From NCBI GenBank assembly GCA_963552605.1, contig CAUVKI010000006.1, positions 1-64,000 of the forward strand: DNA of 64,000 nucleotides, read 5' to 3'. A program made the position numbers and the translations under genes. Shown piece after piece: positions 17,413 to 26,037 of the stretch (its first letter is position 1; every line of letters starts with the position of its first letter). The notes under the pieces were generated by a model. It did not search any database. It saw nothing but the letters and a program-made list of their open reading frames with translations, and was not told the origin of the DNA. This DNA comes from CAUVKI01 sp963552605. Lineage in GTDB: Bacteria > Bacillota > Clostridia > Tissierellales > Peptoniphilaceae.

Positions 17413-17830
17413 TTTTACTTCCTCCCTTTTTGAATGCGTTACTGGTTGTTTGTGTAACCACCGATTTTCGTAGCATTTATTATAACATTAAAAAAAGTAT
17501 TTTGGTAGCATAAATTTAAAAGCAAGAACTATTTTATCGGGGTGATATGAAAATGTTATGCGTTTTTTTTTTTTCAAAGTTTGAAAAAATTCATTTTCAA
17601 TCGGGTGTACATTCCCATTTCATAAATGCAGATAATTTTTTCTCCGTCCGTATCTTTGATTTTGTCAGGGCATTATGATCCTTTCGGGTTTGCCCGCTTA
17701 CATGAAAAAATTTTTGATTTCACTCAATTTTCTTATGTCCAAATTATCGGGCATTTTTTTACTTAATCCTTCGGAAATTATAAAGCTATTGAAAACCGTT
17801 CTTTAGGATTTACGCAAGTAATTGAGTCTG
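17413..17830. other. Gene-free interval upstream of the chemoreceptor and aro operon
   Basis: About 420 bp without a supported gene. On the minus strand, 17695-17680 reads GGGCAAACCCGAAAGG: a GAAA tetraloop with CC/GG closing pairs inside a possible GGGC/GCCC stem. It sits about 270 nt upstream of the chemoreceptor and resembles the 5' half of c-di-GMP-I leaders, but the rest of that consensus is not clearly present. Poly-T near 17563 and otherwise AT-rich sequence complete the interval. Confidence 0.4.
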
Positions 17831-17834
17831 ACAA

Positions 17835-17863
17835 TTGCTCGGCGGATTGTTTTGTATTATAAT
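17835..17863 (+). promoter_or_regulatory. Promoter of the aro operon
   Basis: TTGCTC, 17 nt and TATAAT give a plausible sigma-A promoter about 125 nt upstream of the fusion gene. A 20-codon open frame (17899-17961, starting MDRALRINHS) with a ribosome site lies in between. It has no run of aromatic codons, so I do not call it an attenuator peptide. Confidence 0.6.
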
Positions 17864-17986
17864 CAGCCATATATAAAAAATCAATACAGGTGATTTTAAT
17901 GGACAGGGCATTGCGAATTAACCATAGCAGGGATAAAAATTCCGAAATAAATATCGGATAAATTATACATTAGGGAGTAATGCAAA

Positions 17987-19171
17987 ATGAAATACGGACT
18001 CATAGGAGGAAGTTTATCACACAGTCTTTCTCCAAAGATACATAAACTGATGGGAATTGAGAATTATGAACTCAACGAAATGACGGAAAGCGAAGCGGAG
18101 ATTTTTTTTGAAGAAAAAAACTTCATCGGAATAAATATAACAAATCCTTTTAAAAAAACGGCTTATAAAAAAGCGGACATTTTGTCCGACAAGGCAAAAA
18201 AAACGGGGGCGGTCAACACAATACATAACGACGGCGGAAAACTTTTGGGATATAACACCGACTGGCAGGGTTTTTCTTCACTGCTCTCTTACTTTGAAAT
18301 TTCAAAAGATGAAACTTTTTTGATTTTTGGAAACGGTGCCGTTTCTTCAACAATAAAGGAAGTTCTTTACGAATTTGGTGCAAAGAAAATAAAACAGGTT
18401 GCAAGAAATCTTGAACACGACTTCGATGATATTGACTACACAAAAGATGCCACCGTAGTAATAAACGCCCTGCCGATAGGAATCTTTCCTCTCTCACTCA
18501 AGGCACTTGCAAAAGTCCACTCGGTCATTGATGTGAATTATTCTCCTTTCCCTTCCTTTCTCTTAAGAGAAGCTTTATTCTTAAAAAAAAGAGCTATATC
18601 GGGATTATATATGCTTGTTTCACAGGCGTTGGTTTCCTCCAATATTTTCAAGGGGAAAAATAATTCAAATAAAATTGTCGAAGATACGGAAGCCATAGAA
18701 GCTATATATATAAAACTCAAAAAAGAACTTATTTCAAAAAAGATTTTGGTGATCAATGGTCCCAATCTCAATCTGCTGGGAATACGAGAACCGAATTTAT
18801 ACGGCACAAAAACCTATGAGGAGCTTGGAAAGTTTTTACACGACAAAGCTCTTGAAGAAAATATCGAATTGGAAGTCTTTCAATCAAATCACGAGGGAGA
18901 TATCATAGACAAGATACAGGAGGCAAGAGGAAACTTTTCCGGTCTTGTTATAAATGCCGCAGCCTATTCCCACACAAGCCTTGCTATCTATGATGCTATA
19001 AAAGCCGTAAATCTTCCGATCGTGGAAGTACATTTAACCGATCCTTCAAACAGGGAGGATTATAGAAAATTTTCATACATTTCAAAAGCCTCCGAGCAAA
19101 TTTTTAAAGGCAAAGGCTTTGAAAGCTATGGAGAAGCACTGGAATATTTTTCGGGGAGAAACTGCTTATGA
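17987..19171 (+). CDS. Bifunctional shikimate dehydrogenase / type II 3-dehydroquinate dehydratase (AroE-AroQ fusion)
   Basis: A 394-aa fusion of two shikimate-pathway enzymes. Residues 1 to about 245 form AroE: SLSHSLSPKIH, NITNPFKKTAY with the catalytic Lys, AVNTIH, GYNTDWQGF and the nucleotide loop FGNGAVSS. From residue 252 a complete type II dehydroquinase follows: INGPNLNLLGIREPNLYG, FQSNHEGDIIDKI, INAAAYSHTSLAIYDA and VEVHLTDPSNREDYRKFSYI. The dehydratase half acts one step before the dehydrogenase half, so the fusion carries dehydroquinate through to shikimate. The AroE part is rather short. The frame is continuous. The next gene overlaps by 4 nt. Confidence 0.92.
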   Translation: MKYGLIGGSLSHSLSPKIHKLMGIENYELNEMTESEAEIFFEEKNFIGINITNPFKKTAYKKADILSDKAKKTGAVNTIHNDGGKLLGYNTDWQGFSSLLSYFEISKDETFLIFGNGAVSSTIKEVLYEFGAKKIKQVARNLEHDFDDIDYTKDATVVINALPIGIFPLSLKALAKVHSVIDVNYSPFPSFLLREALFLKKRAISGLYMLVSQALVSSNIFKGKNNSNKIVEDTEAIEAIYIKLKKELISKKILVINGPNLNLLGIREPNLYGTKTYEELGKFLHDKALEENIELEVFQSNHEGDIIDKIQEARGNFSGLVINAAAYSHTSLAIYDAIKAVNLPIVEVHLTDPSNREDYRKFSYISKASEQIFKGKGFESYGEALEYFSGRNCL

Positions 19172-20124
19172 TTTATTGGTTTAAAGACGAAGCAAAATTT
19201 AATGAAGCAAAAGAATCAGCTCTTGCCAAAAAAATTTTTTTTACTGAAAGAAAAGTCAACGGAAATTTCGTGATAAATATTCCGGGAGAGGGAAGAGAAC
19301 CCGTAGACCCTTATCCTATGGGTTATTTGGTGAGTCGGGAATACAAAAAAAAATCGGTGGTAAAGGTTGAAGATGTAAGAATAGGAGAAGCCGAACCGAT
19401 TTTCATAGCCGGATACTGCACGGCGGAATCCGAAGAAGGAGTTTTAAACCTTGCGCTCGATTTGAAAGAAAGGGGTACGGATATTTTCAGAGCAGGCTGC
19501 TATAAACCCAGAACCTCTCCCTATGATTTTCAGGGATTCGGAAAAAAAGCTTTGGAATGGGTCATAAAAGCAAAAGATATAACGGGGCTTCCGATTTGCG
19601 TGGAAATTTTGGACGCAAGGGATATTCCGTATTTTGAAAAGGTTGATTTAATACAGGTCGGTGCAAGAAATATGTATAATCATACGCTGCTTAGAGAACT
19701 TGGAAAACTTTCCAAACCCATTCTATTAAAACGAAGTTTCAGCGCAACGCTTAAGGAATTGCTTTTGAGTGCGGAAGTCATAATGCTTGAGGGAAATGAA
19801 AGCGTGGTGCTTTGCGAGAGGGGAATACGCACCTTTTCGGACGAATTGAGAAACACCTTGGACATCGCAGGAGCTTGCTATCTCAAAGAACTTTCACATC
19901 TTCCCGTAATTTTTGATCCAAGTCACGCAACGGGAAAAGCCTCACTTGTATCAAAAATGTCCAAGGCGGGAATTGCTGCAGGACTTGACGGTCTTATGAT
20001 AGAAGTACACAAAAATCCAAGTTGTGCATTCAGCGACAGAAAACAAGCCATCACTCCCTTGGAGCTTGGCGAGATAACAAAAAAATCTAAAGAAATAAGA
20101 GCCTTGGAGGACAGAGAAATATGA
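19168..20124 (+). CDS. 3-deoxy-7-phosphoheptulonate (DAHP) synthase, AroF type
   Basis: A 318-aa first enzyme of the shikimate pathway, condensing PEP with erythrose 4-phosphate. It belongs to the KDPG/AroG-beta group with a short N-terminal ferredoxin-like part. Motifs include KPRTSPYDFQG, IQVGARNMYN, LLKRSFSATLKE, VIFDPSHATGKASLV and MIEVHKNPSCAFSDRKQAI. Several positions differ from the usual family pattern (GYCTAES where GPCSVES is common; FRAGCYKPR where LRGGAFKPR is common), so it is a diverged member. It is translationally coupled to the fusion upstream and to the secreted protein downstream by 4-nt overlaps. Confidence 0.88.
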   Translation: MIYWFKDEAKFNEAKESALAKKIFFTERKVNGNFVINIPGEGREPVDPYPMGYLVSREYKKKSVVKVEDVRIGEAEPIFIAGYCTAESEEGVLNLALDLKERGTDIFRAGCYKPRTSPYDFQGFGKKALEWVIKAKDITGLPICVEILDARDIPYFEKVDLIQVGARNMYNHTLLRELGKLSKPILLKRSFSATLKELLLSAEVIMLEGNESVVLCERGIRTFSDELRNTLDIAGACYLKELSHLPVIFDPSHATGKASLVSKMSKAGIAAGLDGLMIEVHKNPSCAFSDRKQAITPLELGEITKKSKEIRALEDREI

Positions 20125-21554
20125 AAAGAATGTTGTTCTTTTTTATTCTGATATTTTCAATAAGCAGCACAAGCCGTGCCGGTGAAACTTGGGGGGGAGA
20201 GAGCAAAATCGTTGAACCTTTAAAACTGCAAAGGACGGAAGAGGTCGTTCTAAACAAAGAGTATAATGTCACCGAAAAAAGAGCTGTTTTCAATTTGGGA
20301 ACAGCTTTTATAAGAACCGTAAAACTTTCAGACTCCATAAGCAATGCGAAAGTTACACTTTCGATATCCGGAAAAAAATTAAGATTACAGGAATCGGACG
20401 GAAAAACTATAAGGAGTGAAATCATAGTAGACCAAAAGACGGTAATTCCCGAGGGCGTAATTTTATTGGAGACCGAAAGCGAAACCTTGGTTATAGGTCA
20501 ACCCAGAGTCACAAAAAAAATCAGAAACGGAATTCGTGAAGAACAACCCTCGAACGTCAAATTTGAAATTGCTCCCAACTCTCTTGGCTACTCCATTACA
20601 GTCCGAATCACCTCCTCCAAAAAATGTGAATGCGAAGCTCACTTTTGGGCTGTAAAATCCTACTATTCACTTTTTGAAGGCGACTATGAACCCTTTATGG
20701 CTATTTGCGAACAGAGCAAAAAAGCCAAACAATTTATCGCTCCGGAAGGTTATTTCTACAAGATGGATCAAAGCTATTCACCTTGGAGTGAAAATTCATT
20801 TTATCTAAATCCTTCAGCTTATACAGCAAATCTTCTGAGTCAATATATGGAGCATACATTTTCGAAACTTTCTCTTGAAGCATTGCTAAGATTGATGGAC
20901 ACTCAAATAAACGAAAAAGGTTTTATACCGATGGGAAATTCTTCGCTCTGGCTGCTTAGGGAATATAAAATTCCCGCCCTTTATTATGACACGAGGTGGA
21001 ACTGCGATTTGGGCTATCATTATCTTAGTGCATACGAAAAAAACGGTGTGCCTGAAGATTTGATAAGCGCAAAAAAACTTATTTCATATTTCATGTACCA
21101 CTCAAAAACCAGAAATTTTCCCATAAAAGATGGACTAAAGGACGGAATATTTGTCTGTGACTATTCCTCAGAGAACTCACCCGCTATAACACATTGCTCT
21201 CTTAACCATCAGCTTATGGGTATAAAACTTTTGTACAAGGCATACCTGATTTTTTCGGGTGAAGCTCCAAACAAGAAAACACCTGAGAGTTTTGAAAATA
21301 GGGAAGAACTTTTGGATCTTGCAAAGAAGATGCTTGGCTCAATAGAGATTACTCGCAGCTCTTGGATTAGGACAAACAACGATCTTCATTACGCAATTTT
21401 TCCGAACTTTTCTTATGGCTTGGACGACTATCCTGATCTCACTTATTCGGATTTATTGGAGGTTCAAGAACTTCACAGGCAAATCTTCGGTACACCCAAT
21501 TATTCACTGGACTTTTTAATAGAATCCAAGAAAAAATTTTTGGGCTTGACCTAA
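20121..21554 (+). CDS. Secreted protein of unknown function
   Basis: A 477-aa protein with a Sec signal peptide (MKRMLFFFILIFSISSTSRA, cleavage probably after SRA). An N-terminal beta-rich part (about 25-210) is followed by a helical C-terminal part rich in aromatic residues (NPSAYTANLLSQYMEHTFS, RWNCDLGYHYLSAYEKNG, ITHCSLNHQLMGIKLLYKAY). The helical half recalls alpha/alpha toroid enzymes such as glucuronyl C5-epimerases or glycoside hydrolases, but I cannot prove it. The ATG overlaps the aroF stop, so it is made with shikimate enzymes although it leaves the cytoplasm. No metabolic link is obvious. Confidence 0.6.
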   Translation: MKRMLFFFILIFSISSTSRAGETWGGESKIVEPLKLQRTEEVVLNKEYNVTEKRAVFNLGTAFIRTVKLSDSISNAKVTLSISGKKLRLQESDGKTIRSEIIVDQKTVIPEGVILLETESETLVIGQPRVTKKIRNGIREEQPSNVKFEIAPNSLGYSITVRITSSKKCECEAHFWAVKSYYSLFEGDYEPFMAICEQSKKAKQFIAPEGYFYKMDQSYSPWSENSFYLNPSAYTANLLSQYMEHTFSKLSLEALLRLMDTQINEKGFIPMGNSSLWLLREYKIPALYYDTRWNCDLGYHYLSAYEKNGVPEDLISAKKLISYFMYHSKTRNFPIKDGLKDGIFVCDYSSENSPAITHCSLNHQLMGIKLLYKAYLIFSGEAPNKKTPESFENREELLDLAKKMLGSIEITRSSWIRTNNDLHYAIFPNFSYGLDDYPDLTYSDLLEVQELHRQIFGTPNYSLDFLIESKKKFLGLT

Positions 21555-21594
21555 AGGATTAGCTATTAAATGTTAAGGAAAGGTAAAAAGTAAA

Positions 21595-22530
21595 ATGAGC
21601 AAACTTAAATTCAGTGCAACTAATGACTACGCCTTCAAAAAACTCTTCGGCACAATAAAAAACATACCGGTACTAAGAAGGTTTCTATCTCTCATACTGG
21701 GAATCTCGGAGAGCGATGTAAATGGAATACATCTAAAAAATCCAATGATAGGAGGCGACTATGACTTGGGAAAACTGGGAATAATAGACATAAAAGCAGC
21801 TCTAAACGATATGGTGATAAACATAGAAATGCAAAATCTATGGCACGATTACTATGAAGAAAGAGTAATCTTCGGACTCGCAAAAAGCTATGCGGAAGAC
21901 ATAGAAAAAGGAGAAGACTATGGAAAACTGAAACCTTGCATAAGTATAAGCATACTAAACTCCAAATTCCCCTACTCGAAAAAAATACACTCAATATACA
22001 GAATGCTTGAAGCAAAAGATCACACCCCGTTTAAAAATCTTCTTGAACTTCATTTTTTGGATCTTACGAAAGTAAGAGGCGGGAAAGAAGCAAGCGAACT
22101 TGAAAAATGGCTGTTATTCATAAAGACGGAAGATGAAAAAGTAAGAGAAGAACTATCCGAAGGAGATGAAATAATGAAAAAGGCAAACATAACTATGAAA
22201 GAATTCTACAGCAATGAAAAGGAAAGAATGAGATACGACGCACTCTTTATGTTTGAATGCGACAAAGCCACAATGAGAAGAGTGGGATTGGAAGAGGGAT
22301 TGGAAAAAGGAATGGAAAAAGGAATGATGAGAGGAATCAAAAAGGGAATAAGGAAAGGAAGAGTTGAGGGAATTGAAGAAGGTATGAAAAAAGGAATGGA
22401 AAAGGGAATGGAAAAGGGGATGGAAGAAGCTGCAAGAAATATGCTTAAAGAGGGAACTCCGATAGAGGCGATAATAAGATGGACAGGATTATCAAGAGAG
22501 AGAATAGATATGATCAAAGGAGGGTTATAA
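21595..22530 (+). CDS. Rpn-family recombination-promoting nuclease / PDDEXK_2 protein
   Basis: A 311-aa intact member. The N-terminus FSATNDYAFKKLFGTIKN and the segment GKLGIIDIKAALNDMVINIE with downstream EMQ form the PD-(D/E)XK nuclease core. The C-terminal tail, about residues 228-285, is a low-complexity repeat of GMEKG/GMKKG units that is also visible at the DNA level (22289-22435). It ends with a helical ARNMLKEGTPIEAIIRWTGL motif. Known Rpn proteins cut DNA and promote RecA-independent recombination; some have phage-defence roles. Remnants of related genes lie at 7445-8279 and 33577-33663. Confidence 0.85.
   Translation: MSKLKFSATNDYAFKKLFGTIKNIPVLRRFLSLILGISESDVNGIHLKNPMIGGDYDLGKLGIIDIKAALNDMVINIEMQNLWHDYYEERVIFGLAKSYAEDIEKGEDYGKLKPCISISILNSKFPYSKKIHSIYRMLEAKDHTPFKNLLELHFLDLTKVRGGKEASELEKWLLFIKTEDEKVREELSEGDEIMKKANITMKEFYSNEKERMRYDALFMFECDKATMRRVGLEEGLEKGMEKGMMRGIKKGIRKGRVEGIEEGMKKGMEKGMEKGMEEAARNMLKEGTPIEAIIRWTGLSRERIDMIKGGL
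22289..22435 (+). repeat. In-gene tandem repeat of GGAATGGAAAAGG-type units
   Basis: Degenerate 12-nt units encode the repeated GMEKG/GMKKG tail of the Rpn-family protein. Tracts of this kind change length easily by slippage without changing frame. Confidence 0.7.
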
Positions 22531-22564
22531 TCCAAAAATTTAAAAGACGACAAAAATCTGCGAC

Positions 22565-22593
22565 TTTACATTTTATTAAAACTTGATTATAAT
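22565..22593 (+). promoter_or_regulatory. Promoter of the division and wall cluster
   Basis: TTTACA, 17 nt and TATAAT form a near-consensus sigma-A promoter. A small stem (AGTGAGAGGATTTTCTCACT, 22600-22619) follows in the leader before rsmH. Confidence 0.8.
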
Positions 22594-22639
22594 TAGCGGA
22601 GTGAGAGGATTTTCTCACTTAGAAAACTAGGTGATGATT

Positions 22640-23569
22640 TTGGATTTTGAGCATAAGCCCGTTTTGGTTTCTGAAGTGATAGAGGGATTGTCCATTAAAC
22701 CCTCGGGAATATATGTTGACGGAACGGTCGGAGGAGGGGGACATTCCCGTCTTATTCTTGAGCACCTTGACAAATTCGGAAGACTTATAGGTATAGATAA
22801 AGATAAAGAGGCATTGGCAAAGGCAAAGAGAGTTCTTGAAAATAAAAATGCAACCCTTGCGTATGGAGACTATGAAAATTTCGACACGATTTTAGACAAT
22901 TTGGGGATAGAAAAAGTTGACGGAATTTTGATTGACATAGGAGTTTCTTCCTATCAGCTCGATTTCGGAGAGAGAGGTTTTTCATATCATAACGATGCTC
23001 CCTTGGATATGAGAATGGATCGCACTCAATCCCTTACAGCCAAAGAGATTATAAACACCTATCCTAAAGAGAAGCTTTGCAAAATTTTTTATGAATACGC
23101 TCAGGAAACTTGGGCAGCCCGCATTTCCGATTTTATTGTAGAGGCTCGTGCAAAAAAAGAGATAGAGACAACTTTTGAACTTACGGAAATCATAAAAGCC
23201 GCAATCCCGAAAGCCAAGCGAAGAGACGGCGGTCATCCCTCAAGAAAGGTCTTTCAGGCTTTGAGGATTGAAACCAACGATGAATTGGGAGTGCTTGAGA
23301 GAAGCATTGATCGTATGATTTCGAGGCTTGCTCCGAAAGGAAGGCTTTGTGTTATAACCTTTCATTCGCTCGAAGATAGGATTGTAAAAGAGAAGTTCAA
23401 GTATGCGGCACTCTCCTGCATATGTCCTAAAGAACTGCCGATATGCAGCTGCAAAAAAAGGCAGGAAATAAGAATTATAACTAAAAAAGCAATTGTACCC
23501 GGCAAAAAGGAAATTGCAGAAAATAACCGTTCCAGATCCGCAAAGCTTAGAATTGCGGAGAAGATATAA
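22640..23569 (+). CDS. rsmH: 16S rRNA (cytosine-1402 N4) methyltransferase RsmH
   Basis: A SAM-dependent methyltransferase, first gene of the cluster, about 309 aa. I choose the TTG at 22640 because the protein then begins MDFEHKPVLVSEV, like other RsmH proteins, with AGGTG six bases upstream; GTG 22631 and ATG 22634 are in frame but sit on that ribosome site. Motifs: VDGTVGGGGHS (SAM loop), DGILIDIGVSSYQLD, PLDMRMD, and the C-terminal TFHSLEDRIVK. Two Cys-rich turns (CICPKELPICSCKKR) are usual in Firmicutes members. Confidence 0.93.
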   Translation: MDFEHKPVLVSEVIEGLSIKPSGIYVDGTVGGGGHSRLILEHLDKFGRLIGIDKDKEALAKAKRVLENKNATLAYGDYENFDTILDNLGIEKVDGILIDIGVSSYQLDFGERGFSYHNDAPLDMRMDRTQSLTAKEIINTYPKEKLCKIFYEYAQETWAARISDFIVEARAKKEIETTFELTEIIKAAIPKAKRRDGGHPSRKVFQALRIETNDELGVLERSIDRMISRLAPKGRLCVITFHSLEDRIVKEKFKYAALSCICPKELPICSCKKRQEIRIITKKAIVPGKKEIAENNRSRSAKLRIAEKI

Positions 23570-23587
23570 GTCCTGAGAGGTCTAATT

Positions 23588-24028
23588 ATGGAAGCCAAGA
23601 CTTTAGATGAAAGAAGTTTACTGAAAATAAAGGCTGAAAACAGAAGAAAAATAGAAGAATTCAGAAAAAAGCGTGTGTTGTTGAAGAATAGAACTCGACT
23701 GCGTTTTTTTGTGGTTTCGGGAGCTTTGATATTTGGTGCGCTTTTGTATCTGTATCTTCAAAGCAAGGCTGAGGTTGACGCACTGCAAAAGGTTGCGCTC
23801 TCCCTTAAAGCCGAGAAGAAAACTCTTGAAGCTGAAAAACTTGACTTGATTTCCAAATTGGATGAGGAAAAAGCGTCTTCAAAAATCAAGGAAGAAGCTC
23901 AATATAAGCTTGGTATGGATTATCCCTCGGAAGGGCAGATTGTGTATATAACGGTTGAAGAAATGCAGGAGAACAAATCAAAGCGGACGAGCGATTTATT
24001 AAAAGCTTTGATTTCTAACGGGCTTTGA
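23588..24028 (+). CDS. ftsL: Cell division protein FtsL-like
   Basis: A 146-aa bitopic membrane protein. It has a basic cytoplasmic N-terminus, one membrane helix (about residues 37-57, FFVVSGALIFGALLYLYL), and an external coiled coil (about 60-105). Its place between rsmH and the class B PBP identifies it as FtsL, a partner of FtsB/DivIC and FtsQ at the septum. Sequence conservation in this family is low, so synteny is the main support. Confidence 0.85.
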   Translation: MEAKTLDERSLLKIKAENRRKIEEFRKKRVLLKNRTRLRFFVVSGALIFGALLYLYLQSKAEVDALQKVALSLKAEKKTLEAEKLDLISKLDEEKASSKIKEEAQYKLGMDYPSEGQIVYITVEEMQENKSKRTSDLLKALISNGL

Positions 24029-24031
24029 TTG

Positions 24032-26014
24032 ATGAAGAAGAAATTCGATTGGAGATTTTTCGTCGTGTTGCTGTTTGTTCTCGTTGCTTTCGGCTGCTCT
24101 TTTTACAGGTTGTATGAAGTGCAGATTGTAAAGGGAAAGGAATATCACAAAGGTGCAATTATTCAAGCGATGAAAAATTATTCTCTAAATTCCTTGAGGG
24201 GTGAGATTATGGATCGCTCAAGGAAAAAACTTGCGGCAAATCAAACCGGATATACGCCTTGGGTTTATTGTACGGATTTGGAAGATGATCTGGATATAGA
24301 GAAAACGGTCGCGGAAGTTACTAGGGTTTTGGATACAGACCCCGAAAGGCTTGGGGAGAGGTTAAAAGAAAAGAAAGGAAATTTTAAGCTTTCCCAGTGG
24401 ATTGATAAAGAAACGGCAGACAAGCTTTCCGCCCTGAACATAAAAGGTATTAGAGTCGAGGAAGGAGCCAAGAGATATTATCCGTTCGGAAAAGCCGCCT
24501 CTTATTTGATTGGCTTTACAAATATTGACAATGAAGGCTCGGAGGGAATTGAGGCGAGGTATAACTCCGAACTTAGCGGAATTAAGGGAAAGCTTACAGT
24601 CAGAACCGATGCCGGAGGGCAGCCGCTTTCCTTTGCCGACGAGAAAAAGTATTCAACCATAAACGGTATGACTTTGGTTTCAACTTTAGATATAGAGCTT
24701 GAGAATATGCTCGAAGAAGCGGCAAAAAAACACTTGGCTTTAACAAATGCAAAAAAAGCTATGCTGCTGGTTATGGAGCCTAAGACCGGAAAAATTCTGG
24801 CAATGGCTCAAACTCCGGGATATGACTTGAATGACCCTCGAGCACCTCAATCCGAGGAGCAGAGGCTTAGGTGGGAAATGATGGATCAGGAAGAGCTCAC
24901 TGAAGAATGGTTCGACTTATGGAAAAACGATGCGATAAACAGCGTGTATGAACCGGGTTCGATTTTTAAGATAATAACGGCAGCGGCGGGATTGGAAGAA
25001 AATGTCACGAGCGAGAATAAACATTATTCGTGTAAAGGCATATGGAGCGAGATTAAGAATGTAAATCTTAGATGTGTGCTCTATCCCGACTCGCACGGTA
25101 TGATTTCTTTGGATAAGGGCTTTGAGCAGTCCTGCAACATAGTTTTTATTGAACTGGGCAGGGAGATTGGCAGAGAAAGGTTTTATAAGTATGTGAGAGC
25201 TTTCGGGTTCGGAGAAAAGACGGGAGTGGATTTGCCGGGAGAGAGTGCAGGGCTCGTTCAGCCTTTTGAGAAGTTTGACCCCGTAGGATTGGCAACGGCT
25301 TCTTACGGTCACGGAATTTCCATTACGGCATTGCAGATGATTACGGCGGCAAGTGCGGTTGTTAACGGCGGAAATCTTATGAGACCGTATATAATAGACT
25401 ATATGCTTGATGAGAAGGGCAATATCGTAAATAAAACGGAACCCGTTGTAAGGCGAAAGGTCATTTCCGAAAACACTTCAAGGCGCATAAATGCGATGAT
25501 GCGCCGTACAGTTGAAACCGGCACCGGAAAAAAACTTTTAATTTCAGGATATAAAATCGGGGCAAAAACCGGCACCTCGGTAAAGATGGTAAACGGTTCC
25601 TATTCGGATAACGCTACCGTTGCGTCTATGGTTGCAACGGTTCCCTCGGACGATCCCAAATATATTTTTTTAGGGCTTATTGACGAGCCTCAGACCGAAT
25701 ATCGCACCGGAGGAGTAGTGGTCGGCGCAATGCTTAGAGACGCTATGGAGGAAGCATTGCCTTATTTGGGAGTGCCGATTGATGAAGCCTCAAAAGAAAA
25801 TTCGGTATCGGTTCCTAATCTGGTGGGAATGAAAACTCTTGATGCCGGAAGAAAATTAAACGGGTTGAATATAAAATTCAAAACCGAATTTGCGGACGAT
25901 AAAAAAACCGAGTATGTTATCGCTCAGTCCGTTCCCGAGGGAATCAGCATAAAATCAGGTGAGGTAATAATTCTTACGCTTGGGGAAAATCCCGAACAGG
26001 CGAAAGAACCATAA
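24032..26014 (+). CDS. Class B penicillin-binding protein (FtsI/PBP2-type, septal transpeptidase)
   Basis: A 660-aa septal cross-linking enzyme. An N-terminal membrane anchor (about residues 10-28) is followed by the dimerisation domain and the transpeptidase domain: S310-I-F-K313 (SxxK), SCN in FEQSCNIVF, and K512-T-G. One C-terminal PASTA domain (from about residue 590, VPNLVGMKTLDAGRKL) makes it resemble SpoVD or Gram-positive PBP2x types. TTG 24029 is an alternative start that adds one residue. It acts with the SEDS protein encoded at 27408. Confidence 0.93.
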   Translation: MKKKFDWRFFVVLLFVLVAFGCSFYRLYEVQIVKGKEYHKGAIIQAMKNYSLNSLRGEIMDRSRKKLAANQTGYTPWVYCTDLEDDLDIEKTVAEVTRVLDTDPERLGERLKEKKGNFKLSQWIDKETADKLSALNIKGIRVEEGAKRYYPFGKAASYLIGFTNIDNEGSEGIEARYNSELSGIKGKLTVRTDAGGQPLSFADEKKYSTINGMTLVSTLDIELENMLEEAAKKHLALTNAKKAMLLVMEPKTGKILAMAQTPGYDLNDPRAPQSEEQRLRWEMMDQEELTEEWFDLWKNDAINSVYEPGSIFKIITAAAGLEENVTSENKHYSCKGIWSEIKNVNLRCVLYPDSHGMISLDKGFEQSCNIVFIELGREIGRERFYKYVRAFGFGEKTGVDLPGESAGLVQPFEKFDPVGLATASYGHGISITALQMITAASAVVNGGNLMRPYIIDYMLDEKGNIVNKTEPVVRRKVISENTSRRINAMMRRTVETGTGKKLLISGYKIGAKTGTSVKMVNGSYSDNATVASMVATVPSDDPKYIFLGLIDEPQTEYRTGGVVVGAMLRDAMEEALPYLGVPIDEASKENSVSVPNLVGMKTLDAGRKLNGLNIKFKTEFADDKKTEYVIAQSVPEGISIKSGEVIILTLGENPEQAKEP

Positions 26015-26037
26015 AATATTAGCGGAGGGGGGAGAGA

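Noticed and set aside
17413..17986. T-box or tryptophan-type attenuator for the aro operon
   Set aside because: No AGGGTGG-type T-box sequence, no aromatic codon run in the short leader ORF, and no terminator hairpin before the fusion gene.
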